A DNA stretch of 64,000 nucleotides from positions 39,517 through 103,516 of the forward strand of contig JAGQRH010000015.1 of assembly GCA_020425605.1 (NCBI GenBank), read 5' to 3'. The translations under genes were made by a program, and so were the position numbers. The DNA comes from Planctomycetota bacterium (GTDB lineage: Bacteria; Planctomycetota; UBA8742; UBA2392). Shown here one piece after another: positions 49,444-59,479 of the stretch; position 1 is the first letter of the stretch, and every line of letters begins with the position of its first letter. Below the pieces are notes generated by a model, which saw nothing but the letters and a program-made list of their open reading frames with translations, searched no databases and was not told the origin of the DNA.

Positions 49444-49567
49444 ACCATTACTCCAAGGAGTGTTGCAGCGTGTTTGTCTACGCGTAAAACGATGCCCGTG
49501 CCCACAAGTTGGGGAATTTCGGTCCGGGTTTACCCCTTATAGTCGGCCAAGCCAAGGGGCTTGACCG

Positions 49568-49642
49568 AGGCAGGAAGCAGAAGGCAGGAAGCAGGACGCA
49601 GGAACTACGGGATTTGGCAGTTGCTGCCTCCCGCTTCCTGCC
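49568..49642. repeat. Direct repeat AGGCAGGAAGCAG and inverted copy
   Basis: Two direct 13-base copies (49568-49580, 49582-49594) are followed by a degenerate third and by an inverted copy GCTTCCTGCC (49633-49642). The inverted pair can fold into a 10-bp hairpin with a 40-base loop. It lies between the divergent secretin and YbjQ-like genes. Confidence 0.7.
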
Positions 49643-49661
49643 AGCTGTAGCCTGAACAAAT

Positions 49662-50105
49662 ATGATCGACACCCGCTTCATCACCACCGCGCTGGACCTT
49701 GAGGGCTACCGCATTACCCGCCACTGTGGCGTGGTCCGGGGCATCGTGGTGCGCTCGCGCAGCGCGATCGGCAACTTCGCGGCCGGCATCCAAACCTTCT
49801 TCGGCGGCAACATCAGCGTGTACACCGAGCTGTGTGAACAGGCACGCCAGGAGGCCTTCGACCTGATGCGCCAGCACGGCTACGAGGCCGGCGGCAACGC
49901 CATCATCGGCATGCGCTACGACGCCAACGACGTCGCGGCCGGGGTAACGGAAGTGCTCGCATATGGAACCAGCGTGGTCGTCGAGCTGCGCAATCCTTCA
50001 GCCGCCGACGCGAGCCGGGGGCCCGACAAGCATGGTGGCGCCGACCCGCCATCGGCAACGGACACGCCCTCGCACGAGCAGTCCGGCACAAACGTCGTAA
50101 TCTAG
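49662..50105 (+). CDS. YbjQ/UPF0145-type protein
   Basis: The product has 147 residues. The core is YRITRHCGVVRGIVVRSRS, then AFDLMRQHGYEAGGNAIIGMRYD and VTEVLAYGTSVVVE, all matching the YbjQ family, which forms pentamers. The last 35 residues are polar and disordered. Function in any organism is not established. Confidence 0.88.
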   Translation: MIDTRFITTALDLEGYRITRHCGVVRGIVVRSRSAIGNFAAGIQTFFGGNISVYTELCEQARQEAFDLMRQHGYEAGGNAIIGMRYDANDVAAGVTEVLAYGTSVVVELRNPSAADASRGPDKHGGADPPSATDTPSHEQSGTNVVI

Positions 50106-50160
50106 CGCGTTCCAGACAAACGCATTGCCCCATGCCTGCGATTCGCATCGCGGGCTGACG

Positions 50161-50973
50161 TTAGCCCATCGCTGCAAACAGGGCCTTCAATACCGCTGCA
50201 AACCTGGGCGCGTTATCGTCGCCGGACTTGAGCGTTCCTTCGTGGCTGTCGTCGCTGCCGCCGGCGCGGTTGGTGATCAGGCTCAGCCCGCACACCCGCA
50301 TTCCAAGGGCTCGCGCGGTGATCACCTCGGGCACGGTGGACATGCCCACCGCGTCCGCGCCCAGCCGGCGCAGCATCTCGACCTCGGCCGGCGTCTCAAA
50401 GCTGGGCCCAAGCACGGCCGCGTAGACGCCGCGCGCGATCGGCTCGGCGGCGACGTCTGCGGCTCGCAGCAACTCGTCCGTCAACTCGTCATCGTAGGCG
50501 CCGCCCATCGCGGGAAATGCCTTCGCGCCCGGCAGGCGTTCCGGGCCGACCAGCGGGTTGATGCCCATCAGGTTGATGTGGTCCGTGATCGCCATCAGCG
50601 AGCCGGGCTGCAGGTCGTCGCGAATGCCGCCGGCCGCGTTGGTCACTACCAGCGTGTCGGCGCCGAGCGCGTTCGCCACCTGCACGCACAGTGCCAGCTC
50701 GGCGGGTGCGTGGCCCTCATAGGCGTGATAGCGGCCGCGGAACACCAGCGCCGGGACGTCCCACAACAGTCCCTGGGTGAGGCGGCACAGGTGGCCGGAA
50801 GTGCCCGCGGGGGGCGGAAAGCCGGGGATATCGGCATAGGCCGCGGCAACGGAGTCGCGAACCTCGCGCTCAATCGGTCCAAAGCCCGAGCCCAGAATCA
50901 AAGCCACCCGCGGGCGGTTCTCACCAAAGCCCAGATCGCGCAGGTATGCCAAGGATGCCGCAAGGTCTGCCAT
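50161..50973 (-). CDS. punA: Purine nucleoside phosphorylase (trimeric type)
   Basis: The product has 270 residues. LILGSGFGPIE is the phosphate-binding loop; FRGRYHAYEG, VVTNAAGGI and the base-binding AVLGPSFETPAEVEML are family motifs. DAVGMSTVPEVITARALGM also matches the PNP / MTA phosphorylase family. The residue pattern favours PNP over MTA phosphorylase. It phosphorolyses purine nucleosides for salvage in the cytoplasm. Confidence 0.92.
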   Translation of the reverse strand: MADLAASLAYLRDLGFGENRPRVALILGSGFGPIEREVRDSVAAAYADIPGFPPPAGTSGHLCRLTQGLLWDVPALVFRGRYHAYEGHAPAELALCVQVANALGADTLVVTNAAGGIRDDLQPGSLMAITDHINLMGINPLVGPERLPGAKAFPAMGGAYDDELTDELLRAADVAAEPIARGVYAAVLGPSFETPAEVEMLRRLGADAVGMSTVPEVITARALGMRVCGLSLITNRAGGSDDSHEGTLKSGDDNAPRFAAVLKALFAAMG

Positions 50974-51053
50974 GCAACGGGTCTAGCGGCCTCGGCACGC
51001 GGTGTCCATGCATGATGCCGCCTGCTGCCAGCCACGCGCATCGAACTACCAAA

Positions 51054-52175
51054 CTAGTCGGAATCGCCCCGCATGAGCGCGTCCACTTCGAACCACCAGG
51101 AAAGTTCGCGTGGGGTGTTGCCGTCTTCGTTCTTGAGATCCGGGTCAGCTTGATGGGCAAGCAGCAGCTTCACGCATTCAATTGTCGTCTGTTTCGCCCC
51201 TTCGTCAGTTGATCGCACTGCAATGTGCAGTGGGGTGTTGCCGTCGCGATCCTGCAGATTCGGATCCGCGCCGCCTTCGAGCAGTACTCGAACCATTTCC
51301 GTATCCACGTTCGCAACGGCCTGGTGCAAGGCCGTCTTTCCTTCCCGGTTGCGGGCGTCCACATCCTTTCCCAACTTCAGGACCTGCTGCATGAACTCGG
51401 CATCGCCGCATTCTGCTACCAGGCAGACCAACGGCAGCTTGTCGTCAATGCATTTCGCCGGATCAGCCCCGGCCTTCAGCAGCAGTTTCGCGGGTCCCGG
51501 CGAGTGGCGCAGCAATGCGCACATCAGCGGCGTCCAGCCGTGCTTGTCTTTAACATCGATATCAGTTCCCGCTGGCACGTACTTCAGCATTAGCGCGGTC
51601 ATCTCGGTCGTGTCTTCGAAGAAATCGCCACTGGCAACGTGCAGCGCGGTCCCGCGATCGCCGGCGGCCTTCAGAGGGTCAGCACCGCGCTCCAGCAAGA
51701 TTCGCGCGCACTCAAGCTGCCTGAAGTCCGCTGCAGTAGCTAGGGCGGACATCCGGTCGTCGCTCAGGTTCTCCTGTGATGCGCCGTGATCCAGCAGGCA
51801 TTCCATGTTTTGGGCACGCCCCATCATGATTGCATAGAGCAGCGGTGCACTGCCGTTGTCTTCCTTCTGGTCGGGGTCCGCGTCGTGCTCCAGGAAAAGG
51901 CCCAGGCAGCGGCTGCCGGGGACCATCGCTGCGATGTGCAAACAGGCCGCACCGGTTTCGGAGAACACCGCGTTGGGATCCCCACCCAGGGCGAGGTAGC
52001 CGCGCACGACGTCGACATCGTCTTTCAGGATGGCGGCATGCAACGTCTCCGTCATTGCGGGATGCCGCGCCACAGCCTTCGACTGGTTTCCGGCCGACGA
52101 TCCATCAGTGTTACCCTCACCGCATGCAGCGAGGGTCAGGATTGCGAGAGTCAGGATTACAAACGTGCGTGTCAC
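51054..52175 (-). CDS. Ankyrin-repeat lipoprotein
   Basis: The product has 373 residues from a GTG at 52175 with GGAGG at good spacing. The lipoprotein signal ends in LAAC (Cys18). At least seven ankyrin repeats follow; clear ones are GKTALHQAVANVDTEMVRVL and GNTPLHIAVRSTDEGAKQTT, and the consensus GADPNLQDRDG joins them. It should sit in the periplasm, tethered to a membrane, and bind partner proteins. No enzymatic part is visible. Confidence 0.88.
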   Translation of the reverse strand: MTRTFVILTLAILTLAACGEGNTDGSSAGNQSKAVARHPAMTETLHAAILKDDVDVVRGYLALGGDPNAVFSETGAACLHIAAMVPGSRCLGLFLEHDADPDQKEDNGSAPLLYAIMMGRAQNMECLLDHGASQENLSDDRMSALATAADFRQLECARILLERGADPLKAAGDRGTALHVASGDFFEDTTEMTALMLKYVPAGTDIDVKDKHGWTPLMCALLRHSPGPAKLLLKAGADPAKCIDDKLPLVCLVAECGDAEFMQQVLKLGKDVDARNREGKTALHQAVANVDTEMVRVLLEGGADPNLQDRDGNTPLHIAVRSTDEGAKQTTIECVKLLLAHQADPDLKNEDGNTPRELSWWFEVDALMRGDSD

Positions 52176-52219
52176 CGGCGCGACCTCCGACTTAGTCTAC
52201 CATGCCGTGGCAACACACC

Positions 52220-53380
52220 CTAGCGCACCTTGTCGCTGGGGCCGACCGTGGCTTCGTCGCCGTCTACGTAGAGGCGGCCGTCTTTGAGGCCGAGTACCTG
52301 CGTGTGAATCACGCCTTTGCTGTCGCGCAGGACCAGCACCGAGCCGGTCAGTGTCAACTCAAGGCTCCAGGTACCTTCGTGGTTGTTGTTGGTGTCGGCC
52401 GCGTGGCCGCCCGTTGCGTCCGGGCTGTCGAAGCTGCTGCTGCCCGTGTGCTGGTAGTAGTACAGGTAGTGCCCGTCGCTGCCGAGGTGCCAGTGCATGT
52501 TGGTCTCACTGCTCCAGCTGGTCCCGCCGTAGCCGCCCCCGCCGCTGTTGTACTTGAACACCTTCACGACCTTGCCCTTCAGGTCGTTCTGGTACTTTAC
52601 GCGGTCCTTCTCACCGCCCGGCGTGGCGAACTTGACGCCGCCGATCACCTTGGCGCGGTAGCTCTTCAGAAAGTCTGCGTCCGCAGACACGCCGACGGTG
52701 AGAATGCCCACGGTTGCATTCTTGCCCAGCAGCACTTCCGCGTAGCCGACGAGTGTCGTGCTCTCGAAGCGGCGCAGCAGGTGGTCGCCGTCCTTGCTGA
52801 TTTGCCCGACGGGGATCATCTTGGATGCATCGGTGCCCGCGCCGAGGTCGAACTCGTTGCCGATCATGTCACGCGCCTCGGCCTCAGTGACGCCGGTGCG
52901 CGCGAACAGCAGCGCGAGCATGTCCTTGCCTTCGTCGCGCAACTGGATGGCCGAGCTGCCGACCGGCATGCCGCAGATCGAGCCGGACGGAACCGCAAAC
53001 GAGAAGCCGAGCTGGGTGATCTTCAGCTTGTCGCCGCCGTTGTAGGTGGCGCCTGAGTTGAATTCCTTGCCGTCGAGGCTGTCACTTTCGGCCTGATTGC
53101 TGGCCTTGAAACCGCGCTCGGCGCCGGGCGTGTCGGCGGGTTCGTCGTTGTCGGGCCTCACGGGATGCTCGCCTTCGGGCTTGTCGTCTTCCCTCGGCCA
53201 GTCGTTCTCGTCGCCGTCGCGGCGATCGGGCGGGTCAGGCTTGTCGACGTCCCTGGCCGGCTTGTCGTCGCTCTTGCCCGAGCATTTGCTGCCGCTCGAG
53301 TCTGAGGACGGCTTGTCATCTGAGCAGGCGCAAACCAGGCAAGCGCAGAAAAGCAGCGCAATCAGGCAGGAAGTTTTCAT
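52220..53380 (-). CDS. Hypothetical lipoprotein with acidic linker
   Basis: The product has 386 residues. The signal peptide ends LVCAC (Cys19), preceded by GGAGG before the ATG. A long disordered Asp/Glu/Lys/Pro linker fills about residues 20-95. The following domain (KLKITQLGFSFAVPSGSICG, SYRAKVIGGVKFATPGG) is beta-rich; the C-terminal third (WHLGSDGHYLYYYQHTGSSS, then EGTWSLELTLTGSVLVLRD) resembles lipocalin-like barrel strands. I do not recognise the family. Start 44 bases after the ankyrin gene's beginning suggests possible co-expression on the same strand. Confidence 0.65.
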   Translation of the reverse strand: MKTSCLIALLFCACLVCACSDDKPSSDSSGSKCSGKSDDKPARDVDKPDPPDRRDGDENDWPREDDKPEGEHPVRPDNDEPADTPGAERGFKASNQAESDSLDGKEFNSGATYNGGDKLKITQLGFSFAVPSGSICGMPVGSSAIQLRDEGKDMLALLFARTGVTEAEARDMIGNEFDLGAGTDASKMIPVGQISKDGDHLLRRFESTTLVGYAEVLLGKNATVGILTVGVSADADFLKSYRAKVIGGVKFATPGGEKDRVKYQNDLKGKVVKVFKYNSGGGGYGGTSWSSETNMHWHLGSDGHYLYYYQHTGSSSFDSPDATGGHAADTNNNHEGTWSLELTLTGSVLVLRDSKGVIHTQVLGLKDGRLYVDGDEATVGPSDKVR

Positions 53381-54060
53381 GCCGCGACCTCCGGGGCTTG
53401 AAGGAGTCTAGGTCAGCTCTCAGATTCCGGAAAGCTCGAACAATGAACCACGCATCAGGGCGATGCCACAGCCGGTTCTGCTGTCACATCATACCGCAGG
53501 GCCTGGGGTTGGGGGATTTGACCCGCCATGGTTCTCTCGAGAATCCCGCAAATCCGGAAGCTATGCCGGCCCCTGTGCGTTCCGTCCTGAGGTAGCGTTT
53601 CAGCTTGCGGGCCACATTGGCTTGCAACACCTCGAAGGGGTGAGTGCGGGCGGTTGCACGGCTCGCACCAATCGCCCAAACCCTCTAAAAATATGGGTTT
53701 GCGGGGACGCGGCTGATTCACTACGCTGATTGTTCAGGTACGCGAGAGTTCGCTCGCATCGTGGGGATGCAGAGCAGGTCGTGGGGACCTTCTCCGGCTT
53801 GTCTTTGGAAGCAATTCTCGCTCGCTTGTGTCCATAGTGTTCGATGACGCTCATCCGGCCGACGGGTCGGCGTGAGGCAATGAGGAGTTTTGCGCGTTAC
53901 TTGTGCGTCCATGGTGCAGCACGCATGGAGCCGCAACTGGTTTGACAGACACATTTCAACGCCTGGAGCCGTGGGGATCCAGTCGTTGAACATCATGCAG
54001 ATTCCCCGCAAGTTGCAATTCCGGGTGGATAGACACCGCCATCGACGTGGGAGAACTGGC
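53381..54060. other. Long intergenic region before the surface-protein gene
   Basis: No gene is supported; open frames here lack start signals and coding character. A short dyad GCCGAC/GTCGGC lies at about 53858-53871, and CAAACCC/GGGTTTG pair around an A-rich loop at about 53678-53701. The stretch divides divergent genes and should hold the promoter of the large secreted protein at 54061. Confidence 0.45.
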
Positions 54061-57000
54061 ATGACCTCAACACTTACGAGACGAATCGCTGCTTCGAGCA
54101 TGATGCTCGCGCTCGTGTTATTTGCGACCGCCGCCAGCGCGCAGAACTACACCGCCTCGAGCATCACAAACAACTTTGGCGCGAACGACATCAGCACCAC
54201 CGGAACAGTGCTGGTTGGCGGTGCCTCAACTGACGACGGGGAAGAAGTCGTTAACTTTCCGGGCGGGTTCACGTTCGATTTCTATGGCGTTACGCAAACC
54301 AGCGTGACAGTCAATTCCAACGGCTGGATCTACTTCGGATCACAGACTCTTTCGACCGTGCAGATGCGCACGCCGCCGACGGCAGCCCCCGACGCGGCAA
54401 TTCCCAATGGCTACATTGCTGGCTGCTACGACGACCTGAACCCCGCCTCGGCATCAAGTGATGCGGTGTACGTAGAGCGGCTTTCGACACCTGACCGCTT
54501 CGTGGTGCAGTACAACAACATCGTTACCTTCGGGAGCACAACCAACTTCGCGCAATTCTCGATCGTGCTCTACGCCACTGGCACGATTGAAATCCACTAC
54601 TCAACCGGCCAGACCCATGTCGCCACGCCGGTTGCCGTCGGAGTCGAGAACATCGCAGGTACACTGGCGACACCGGGACCGTTCGGTCTTGCCACCTTGC
54701 CGACACCCACGGATGCGTTCCGTTGGGATGTTCCCCTGAACCCCACCGTCAGCCTGACGACTGGTTCTGTTTTCACCGGCAACGCCAGCGCCGGCTTCGA
54801 CGCAAGCATCGACACCGGCGTTGCTCTTGCCAACTTCAGTCTCGACTGCGATGACCCCAATGACCCCAACATCAACGCCACGATCACGACCAGCGCTGGT
54901 GCCCCGGGCGTAACGCAGCCTGCAAACGTCTCATCCGGTGCAGTTCCGTTCAACCTGGTGTGGACTGGTTCCGCGACGACTCCGGGCACATACACCTACA
55001 ATGTTGTCCTCGATGACGGGTCGCTGCAGACGAATTTCGATGTCCGAATCACCGTCACGGACCCGAGTCCTGCGATTCAGCAGCCCATTCCGCCAACCGC
55101 CGGCAGTCCGATTCTGATCACTGAGTTCACCACGAACACTGGATCCGACACCTTCGAGATTCAGAACATTGGTGCCACGGCATTTGACGCAACGGGCTGG
55201 ACTGTGATCATCTCCGACAGCTACACGGTGATCAGCACTGCCAACGCCATCACCATCGGACTTGGTAGCTTCGCCGCAGGCCAGACACAGGTTTTCGATG
55301 ATGCGGGTAGCGGCACCCAATACTGGGGAAACAACATCTTCTGGGACCCGACCGGCAAAGGATGGATCATGCTGGTCGATGCCGCGGGAGTGATTCGCGA
55401 CTTCGTCATGTTCAACTGGGCCGCAACAGACATCGTCGGGATGAGCGTCAACGCCGGTGGCTATACCGGGCTGAACCCCTCGGCCGTCTGGAGTGGTAAC
55501 GGCGTAACAGACAACGGCAACGTGTTTGCCCGCATCGGTACACAGGACAACGACGATCTCACGGACTGGCAAGACAACGGCGCGACCAACTCATTCGGCG
55601 CGACGAACGGCGGGCTTACGCTGCCGTTCTCAACCACCGCAGGCGCCACAATTGGCGGCGCAGACCCCAACTGGACGGGAACTCTTATCGTCGGCGCCGA
55701 CCTGACGATCACCTTTGTCGCGCAGGACAGCAGCTCGAGCCAGACGCTCACTTACACGGTCACCGTCACCGGCGGTTCGCTGACGCCTGCGGCGGCAGGT
55801 TTCACCCAAACCTTTACCGGCGGCGTCTATAACGACCCGTCCCCCGGTCAAAGCCCTCACTCGTTGACACTGACGGGCACGGCCGCTGCCGTTGGAACTG
55901 TCACGTTTGACGTTTCCGTGTCAGACGGCGCACTGACAGACGTTGTCTCCTACGCCCTGACCATCGATCCGCCGCCGCCCTCCGAGATCAATCTGAAGAA
56001 CGCGGGCGGCACCAGCATACCGACCGGCACGACCGATACGATTGCCGCGTCAATCCCGGTCGGATTCGCGCAGAACTTTACCTACACCATCGAGAACCTC
56101 GCGGCCGGTACGCTCGACCTGAACGGCACCCTGCCGGTCAACCTGACGAACACCTCGAACTGCGGTGTTTCCATTACGCAGCCGACTGCCGCGCAGGTCG
56201 CCGGCAACAGCAGCATCACCTTCACCGTGGCCATCACGGCCAGCAGCGCCGCCGGCTGGACTGCCGACTTCTCGATCCCGAACAACGATTCGGACGAAAA
56301 CCCATACGACTTCACCATCGCAGGCACAGCCTATGACCCGACGCCGGAGATCGACCTGCAACGCCCGGTCGGCACGAGTATCGCGAACAACGGGACAGAC
56401 ACCGTCACCGGCACCTTCAACGCAGTCCCCACGACTCTGACCTACACGATTGCAAACCAGGACCTCGGCGACCTGATCCTGAGCGGCACACCAGCCGTCG
56501 TGATCGGTGGCCTGAGCAACTGCAGCGCTTCGATCAACAGCGGGCCAAGCACGCCTGTCGGTGCCAATGCCAGCACGACGTTCATCGTTGACCTGACGCC
56601 GAACGGGGCCACAACCTGGAGCTTCACCGTCTCGATCGCCAATAACGATTCGAACGAGAACCCGTACCAGTTCACGGTAACGGGCACGGCCGGCCCGACG
56701 CCGGCGCCTGAAATGGACCTGCAGCGCCCGGCCGGCGCGGGAAACAGCATTGCCGTCGGCGGCACCGACACCGTGACCGGCTCGCTGGCAACCGTCATCA
56801 CCTCATTGTCCTACACGGTGGCCAACACCGGCAACGCCACGCTGAACCTGACCGGCACGCCCCGCGTTGCAATCGTCGGCACGCCGGTCAACTGCAACGC
56901 GTCGTACAACAGCAACGCTCCGACTTCAGTCCCGGCGGCTTCATCCGCCGTGTTCGGCATCGACATCACGCCGGCTGCTGCAGGCAACTGGTCAGTGAAC

Positions 57001-57921
57001 ATCAGCATCGACAATGACGACGCCAACGAAAACCCGTACACATGGACCATCAGTGGCTCTGCCGGCCCGGCTCCGGCGCCCGAGATTGACCTTCAGCGCC
57101 CCGCCGGTACAAGCATCGCCGTCGCGACCTCAGATGTCGTCTCAGGCACCGTGGCCGCCACCCCAACCATGCTGACCTACACGATTCTGAACACGGGCAA
57201 CGCGACGCTCAATGTCAGCACTCCCACGATCTCGGCCCAGAACAACTGCACCGCCACTGTCGGCACGCCGCCCACAGCCACGGTCTCGCCGGCATCGAGC
57301 ACGACGTTCACCATCACGGTAACGCCGGGGGCGGCCGGCGCCTGGAGCTTCAGCGTCAGCATGGTCAACGACGACCCCAACGAGAATCCCTATGCATGGA
57401 CCGTCAGCGGCAACGCGCAGTCGTCGCCCGCGCCCGAGATTGACGTCCAGCGCCCGGCCGGAACCAGCATCGCGAGCGGCGGCACGGATTCGCACGTGAA
57501 CTTCACGGGCACACAGACGGTGACTTACACGATCACGAACACAGGCTCGTTGCCTTTGAGCCTGACCGGCATGACGCCGGTAACACTCAGCGGGGCATTG
57601 AACTGCACCCCCAGCGTCCTGCTTCAGCCGGCGGGCACGGTTGCGGTCGGCTCATCGACCACGTTCCAGGTGCAGGTGGTTGCGCCGGCCACGGGCAACT
57701 TCGGATTCACGATCACGATCGCCAATGACGACCCCGACGAGAACCCGTACATCGTGCAGTTCTCCGGCACTCCAACATCCGGAGGCGGCGGCACCGGCGG
57801 CGGCGGCGGTGGTGGTGGTGGTGGTGGCTGCGCAAGCGGCACCGGCACTGCGCCTTGGCTGCTGCTGGGCATCGTCGCGCTGATGGGTGTCGTCGGCATC
57901 ACCCGCAGACGCCTGGCCTAG
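54061..57921 (+). CDS. Large secreted repeat protein with Cys-type C-terminal sorting tail
   Basis: The product has 1286 residues from the ATG at 54061, preceded by GGGAGA. The signal peptide ends SAQ. A nidogen-like domain (about 25-210) contains GFTFDFYGVTQTSVTVNSNG. A lamin-tail-like domain begins near 349 (SPILITEFTTNTGSDTFEIQ). Five tandem choice-of-anchor-D/HYDIN-type Ig domains start at about 641, 761, 883, 1007 and 1125, each opening PEIDLQRPAGTSIA or similar and closing near ENPYxxTVSG. The C-terminus is a Gly run, Cys1257, a membrane helix (PWLLLGIVALMGVVGI) and TRRR. This tail resembles MYXO-CTERM and related Cys-containing signals. It is probably a surface adhesin or matrix protein. 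Confidence 0.85.
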   Translation: MTSTLTRRIAASSMMLALVLFATAASAQNYTASSITNNFGANDISTTGTVLVGGASTDDGEEVVNFPGGFTFDFYGVTQTSVTVNSNGWIYFGSQTLSTVQMRTPPTAAPDAAIPNGYIAGCYDDLNPASASSDAVYVERLSTPDRFVVQYNNIVTFGSTTNFAQFSIVLYATGTIEIHYSTGQTHVATPVAVGVENIAGTLATPGPFGLATLPTPTDAFRWDVPLNPTVSLTTGSVFTGNASAGFDASIDTGVALANFSLDCDDPNDPNINATITTSAGAPGVTQPANVSSGAVPFNLVWTGSATTPGTYTYNVVLDDGSLQTNFDVRITVTDPSPAIQQPIPPTAGSPILITEFTTNTGSDTFEIQNIGATAFDATGWTVIISDSYTVISTANAITIGLGSFAAGQTQVFDDAGSGTQYWGNNIFWDPTGKGWIMLVDAAGVIRDFVMFNWAATDIVGMSVNAGGYTGLNPSAVWSGNGVTDNGNVFARIGTQDNDDLTDWQDNGATNSFGATNGGLTLPFSTTAGATIGGADPNWTGTLIVGADLTITFVAQDSSSSQTLTYTVTVTGGSLTPAAAGFTQTFTGGVYNDPSPGQSPHSLTLTGTAAAVGTVTFDVSVSDGALTDVVSYALTIDPPPPSEINLKNAGGTSIPTGTTDTIAASIPVGFAQNFTYTIENLAAGTLDLNGTLPVNLTNTSNCGVSITQPTAAQVAGNSSITFTVAITASSAAGWTADFSIPNNDSDENPYDFTIAGTAYDPTPEIDLQRPVGTSIANNGTDTVTGTFNAVPTTLTYTIANQDLGDLILSGTPAVVIGGLSNCSASINSGPSTPVGANASTTFIVDLTPNGATTWSFTVSIANNDSNENPYQFTVTGTAGPTPAPEMDLQRPAGAGNSIAVGGTDTVTGSLATVITSLSYTVANTGNATLNLTGTPRVAIVGTPVNCNASYNSNAPTSVPAASSAVFGIDITPAAAGNWSVNISIDNDDANENPYTWTISGSAGPAPAPEIDLQRPAGTSIAVATSDVVSGTVAATPTMLTYTILNTGNATLNVSTPTISAQNNCTATVGTPPTATVSPASSTTFTITVTPGAAGAWSFSVSMVNDDPNENPYAWTVSGNAQSSPAPEIDVQRPAGTSIASGGTDSHVNFTGTQTVTYTITNTGSLPLSLTGMTPVTLSGALNCTPSVLLQPAGTVAVGSSTTFQVQVVAPATGNFGFTITIANDDPDENPYIVQFSGTPTSGGGGTGGGGGGGGGGGCASGTGTAPWLLLGIVALMGVVGITRRRLA

Positions 57922-57938
57922 AGGACAGTCCACACAAG

Positions 57939-57970
57939 CGGGGGCAGCCGATCTGGCTGCCCCCGTTTCA
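57939..57970 (+). terminator. Terminator after the large surface-protein gene
   Basis: A perfect 11-bp stem (57939-57949 with 57955-57965) is followed by TTTCAATC, 17 bases after the stop. Confidence 0.85.
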
Positions 57971-57990
57971 ATCTTTCGCGGCCCACCCAG

Positions 57991-59427
57991 CTAGCGCAGG
58001 CCCATGCCGATCAGCACAAGGTTGGCGCCGGCCTGGATCAGGATGTCGGTGGGCAGGAAGTAGCGGATGTCGAGGATATAGCCGATCTCGCGCTCTTCCT
58101 CGGGTGTCAGGCTCAGGAACTCGCGCAACCAGGTCAGCGGGTCGTCTTCCTGCTCGACCGGCATTTCCCAGTTAGGGGCGATGGTCATCATTTCTTCGAT
58201 GACCTCAATGCGCGCCTCAAGCAACCGCAGGTCGCTGATGCGCTCCACGATGCGCGGGAAGCGCTCGCGCACCAGGAATCCGCACAGTACGCCGAGGCGA
58301 ACAACGTCCGGCATCAGCGTCACCTTAGAGACGTACTCCTCTTCATCGATGATCACCGTCCGCACCTCGGCCAGCGTGCGGCGGACTTGCCGGATGTCGC
58401 TCCCGCTGTGAATCCGCAACAGGCGGGTAGCGCTGATCACCGCACGGTCGGCCATCTCCGGGTGGGCCTTGCCGACAAGGCCCTCCCACTCGGCCATGCG
58501 CCATTCGACGCCCAGGATCTGCGCCCAGATGATACGGGCGCGCTCTTCGGTACCGAGAATGCGCCGGTCGAACAGCTTGTCGATGTAGGCATGACCGTCG
58601 ACATTGCCCTCGTAGGCCGAGCGGACCCATGAACGGGCAATCACCTCATCCAGCGCGACAACGACGACCAGCCCGGGCACTGCGAAGAAGCGACCGGCCG
58701 CCTCCAGCATGGCCAGGCCGAGCCGGGGCGGGCAGCGGTCAAGATCATCAATGAACAGGAAGCAGGGCAGGTGCGGATCGGTCTGGGCGTGGCGGATGTG
58801 CTGGACGATCGTGTCCATCTGCTCATGAAAGCGCTTGGGAAACAGATAGCTTCGCGAGCGCTCAAGCAGTTTCTGCTGCCGGTAGCGGTCTTCGTTCAGG
58901 CTGGCGGCGTCGCTGAGCAACTTGCTGGCGTGGGCCAATTCGGCCAGCGGCTTATCCTGAACCACGAGCTGGCTGATCAGGTCACTGGCGATCAGCAGGG
59001 CGCGCTCGCCGGACTCGCCCGCGTCTCTTGAAGCGATGGCAGTGCCGCCGGGAAAGCCCTTGCGGCGCATTGCCGCGGAGACGATGGCGTCCACTTGCTC
59101 GCCGCTCGGGGCCTGCGGCTCGCCCTTGATATCAAGCTGGTCCCAGAGCGCGAACAACATGCTGGCGAAGGGATCGACGTCTTCCTTGTGCGCCCAGCCG
59201 TTGAACCAGCTGACCGTTGCGCCGGCCTGGCGGATGTGCTGATCGATCAGCTTGAGCTGGCTGGTCTTGCCCGCGCCGTGGCTGCCGGTGATCAGCGCCG
59301 TCCGCAGATTGGACTTGCCCTCTTCCAGCAGCATGTACGCCGAAGCCTGGGCCGCATCGTCGCACAACTCGTGCGCGAAAATCGGCATGCCGTCAGCCGT
59401 GAGTTTGGTCTCGGCACTGGTGGTCAT
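57991..59427 (-). CDS. KAP-family P-loop NTPase
   Basis: The product has 478 residues from the ATG at 59427; a TTG at 59472 is an alternative and neither has a good ribosome-binding site. Walker A is TGSHGAGKTS at 47-56. Walker B is CFLFIDDLDRCPP with Asp227, Asp228 and Asp230, the KAP signature. WFNGWAHKEDVDPFASMLFA at 74-93 is also characteristic. KAP proteins often carry membrane helices inserted in the NTPase; I see none. Some KAP ATPases act in phage defence (for example with membrane partners), others in signalling. No effector gene is adjacent. Confidence 0.82.
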   Translation of the reverse strand: MTTSAETKLTADGMPIFAHELCDDAAQASAYMLLEEGKSNLRTALITGSHGAGKTSQLKLIDQHIRQAGATVSWFNGWAHKEDVDPFASMLFALWDQLDIKGEPQAPSGEQVDAIVSAAMRRKGFPGGTAIASRDAGESGERALLIASDLISQLVVQDKPLAELAHASKLLSDAASLNEDRYRQQKLLERSRSYLFPKRFHEQMDTIVQHIRHAQTDPHLPCFLFIDDLDRCPPRLGLAMLEAAGRFFAVPGLVVVVALDEVIARSWVRSAYEGNVDGHAYIDKLFDRRILGTEERARIIWAQILGVEWRMAEWEGLVGKAHPEMADRAVISATRLLRIHSGSDIRQVRRTLAEVRTVIIDEEEYVSKVTLMPDVVRLGVLCGFLVRERFPRIVERISDLRLLEARIEVIEEMMTIAPNWEMPVEQEDDPLTWLREFLSLTPEEEREIGYILDIRYFLPTDILIQAGANLVLIGMGLR

Positions 59428-59479
59428 TGCGTTCAATTGTGGGGCTTGGCCAACAGGATGTCGAGTCTTCAAATAGAGC

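Noticed and set aside
48454..49542. 362-codon + strand open frame
   Set aside because: It is antisense to the secretin gene and has no recognisable product.
52202..53056. 284-codon + strand open frame
   Set aside because: It is antisense to a lipoprotein gene with lipobox and good ribosome-binding site.
53463..53890. tRNA-like or riboswitch-like folding before the surface-protein gene
   Set aside because: I looked for a TTCGA T-loop, acceptor stem and c-di-GMP riboswitch core and found no complete match.
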